In this document: positions 5,255-5,770 of the stretch, one piece after another
How positions within the stretch are numbered: the stretch's first letter is position 1
Layout of the letters: each line of letters starts with the position of its first letter
Assembly (NCBI GenBank): GCA_030428345.1
Contig: JAUIBM010000221.1
Span: 1 to 5,770, forward strand
Source of the DNA: Alphaproteobacteria bacterium
GTDB taxonomy: Bacteria; Pseudomonadota; Alphaproteobacteria; Rhizobiales; Rhizobiaceae
DNA: 5,770 bases
Direction: 5' to 3'
The notes under the pieces: model-generated
Database searches by the model: none
What the model saw: only the letters and a program-made list of their open reading frames with translations
Told to the model about the DNA's origin: nothing
Made by a program: the position numbers and the translations under genes

Positions 5255-5267
5255 CGGGCTCAGCCCG
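5255..5267. terminator. Small hairpin across two convergent stop codons
   Basis: CGGGC (5255-5259) and GCCCG (5263-5267) form a 5-bp stem with loop TCA, the loop being the stop codon of the minus-strand frame. It begins 2 nt after the decarboxylase TAG. A symmetric GC hairpin between convergent genes could serve both directions, but there is no T-tract on either side. Confidence 0.3.
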
Positions 5268-5769
5268 CCACGAGGATATCGGCGTCGAGCGATCCGGCGA
5301 TCACGAGGCGAGCATTGCGCAGATCATTGCCTTCCGCGCGGGCCACGGCGGCAGCTTCGTCGAGACCGTGATCGCGCCAGCGCTGCACCAGCCGGCGGCG
5401 CAATTCGCCGATCGGCACGTCCAGGGCCGCCGTCAGGTCGTAGCAGGCGGCGGCGTCGCTCCACGGCTCGGAATCGAGCAGCAGGTAATTGCCCTCGACC
5501 AGCACGATCTCGCAATCACGCCTGACGATTGCCGCCCCGGCGCGCGCCAGATCGGCTTCGCGGTCGAAGACCGGCGTCGCGACATCCTCGCGGCCGATGC
5601 GGATGCGCGCCACGCATTCGGCAAATCCGGCCGCGTCGAAGGTCTCCGGCGCGCTGGTGTAGAGGCCGCCGTCGTAGGGCACGAGGATGTCCGTGGTGCC
5701 GTTGAACATCATCACCGCGACCGGGCGCGCCGGCTCGCACTCGAGCGTGACGTTGACCGCCGAGACCGG
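5260..5769 (-). CDS. Chimeric frame ending in the C-terminal half of a P-loop sugar/nucleoside kinase (5' partial)
   Basis: The frame enters from the right edge with no stop and gives 169 visible residues. From about residue 40 it matches the second half of the PRK/uridine-kinase-like family (FrcK-type kinases of rhizobia, which phosphorylate sugars or nucleosides). The motifs are APETFDAAGF (40-49), PVFDREADLARAG, the Walker-B-like VEGNYLLLD (91-99) and the lid motif EGNDLRNARLV (146-156), ending normally. The residues before APETFD do not fit a kinase: the expected P-loop and MDGFHYD region is replaced by esterase-like sequence. Without a P-loop it should not bind ATP in the usual way. It is either a fusion pseudogene or an assembly join; the start is outside the window. 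It converges on the decarboxylase gene. Confidence 0.75.
   Translation of the reverse strand, partial: PVSAVNVTLECEPARPVAVMMFNGTTDILVPYDGGLYTSAPETFDAAGFAECVARIRIGREDVATPVFDREADLARAGAAIVRRDCEIVLVEGNYLLLDSEPWSDAAACYDLTAALDVPIGELRRRLVQRWRDHGLDEAAAVARAEGNDLRNARLVIAGSLDADILVAG
5653..5769 (-). pseudogene. Fragment of a PHB-depolymerase/LpqC-type esterase
   Basis: The first 39 visible residues of the chimeric frame contain CEPARPVAVM followed by MFNGTTDILVPYDGG. The pattern GT-x-D-x-x-VPY-x-GG is typical of the catalytic-aspartate loop of poly(3-hydroxybutyrate) depolymerase-like and feruloyl-esterase-like alpha/beta hydrolases; here the Asp is residue 27. In that family the catalytic His follows some tens of residues later, but here the sequence switches to kinase at about residue 40, so the esterase would lack its His. 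The nucleophile-serine part, if present, is outside the window. Assignment is from remembered motifs only. Confidence 0.6.
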
Positions 5770-5770
5770 C

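Noticed and set aside
789..5731. Four copies of the palindrome GGCGCGCC (789, 1706, 2827, 5724)
   Set aside because: At this GC content about one copy is expected by chance, two copies are inside genes, and the flanks share no sequence. Not enough to call a site family.

Overview
This 5.8-kb, GC-rich window looks like chromosomal DNA of an alphaproteobacterium, probably of the Hyphomicrobiales (Rhizobiales) type. The basis is the strong G/C bias at third codon positions, the close match of the MsrA and kinase sequences to what I remember from rhizobia and relatives, and alphaproteobacterial-looking promoters. No phage, transposase, CRISPR or conjugation gene is visible.

Layout: (1) 105-194, a tRNA-Ser(GGA) gene on the minus strand with its own promoter. 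(2) 402-725, a small two-helix membrane protein of unknown function, followed by msrA (909-1577), both on the plus strand. (3) mepA on the minus strand (2717-1605), convergent with msrA, encoding a periplasmic murein endopeptidase with a Pro/Lys/Ala-rich tail. (4) A 178-bp divergent control region with a promoter candidate in each direction and a strong hairpin between them. (5) A membrane M48/HtpX-like zinc protease (2896-3951) whose C-terminal tail is encoded by palindromic, repeat-like DNA. (6) A fold-III PLP decarboxylase of the ornithine decarboxylase family (4036-5253) whose Shine-Dalgarno lies in a 7-bp hairpin arm. (7) At the right edge, on the minus strand, an open frame that appears to join the end of a PHB-depolymerase/LpqC-type esterase to the C-terminal half of a P-loop sugar/nucleoside kinase.

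Three of the products (MsrA, MepA, the M48 protease) are consistent with protein repair and cell-envelope maintenance, and the decarboxylase with polyamine synthesis. The alternating strands argue against one operon. I see no evidence for a dedicated multi-gene new system. The most unusual items are the esterase-kinase chimera at 5260-5769, the palindrome-encoded tail of the M48 protease and the hairpin over the decarboxylase ribosome binding site.
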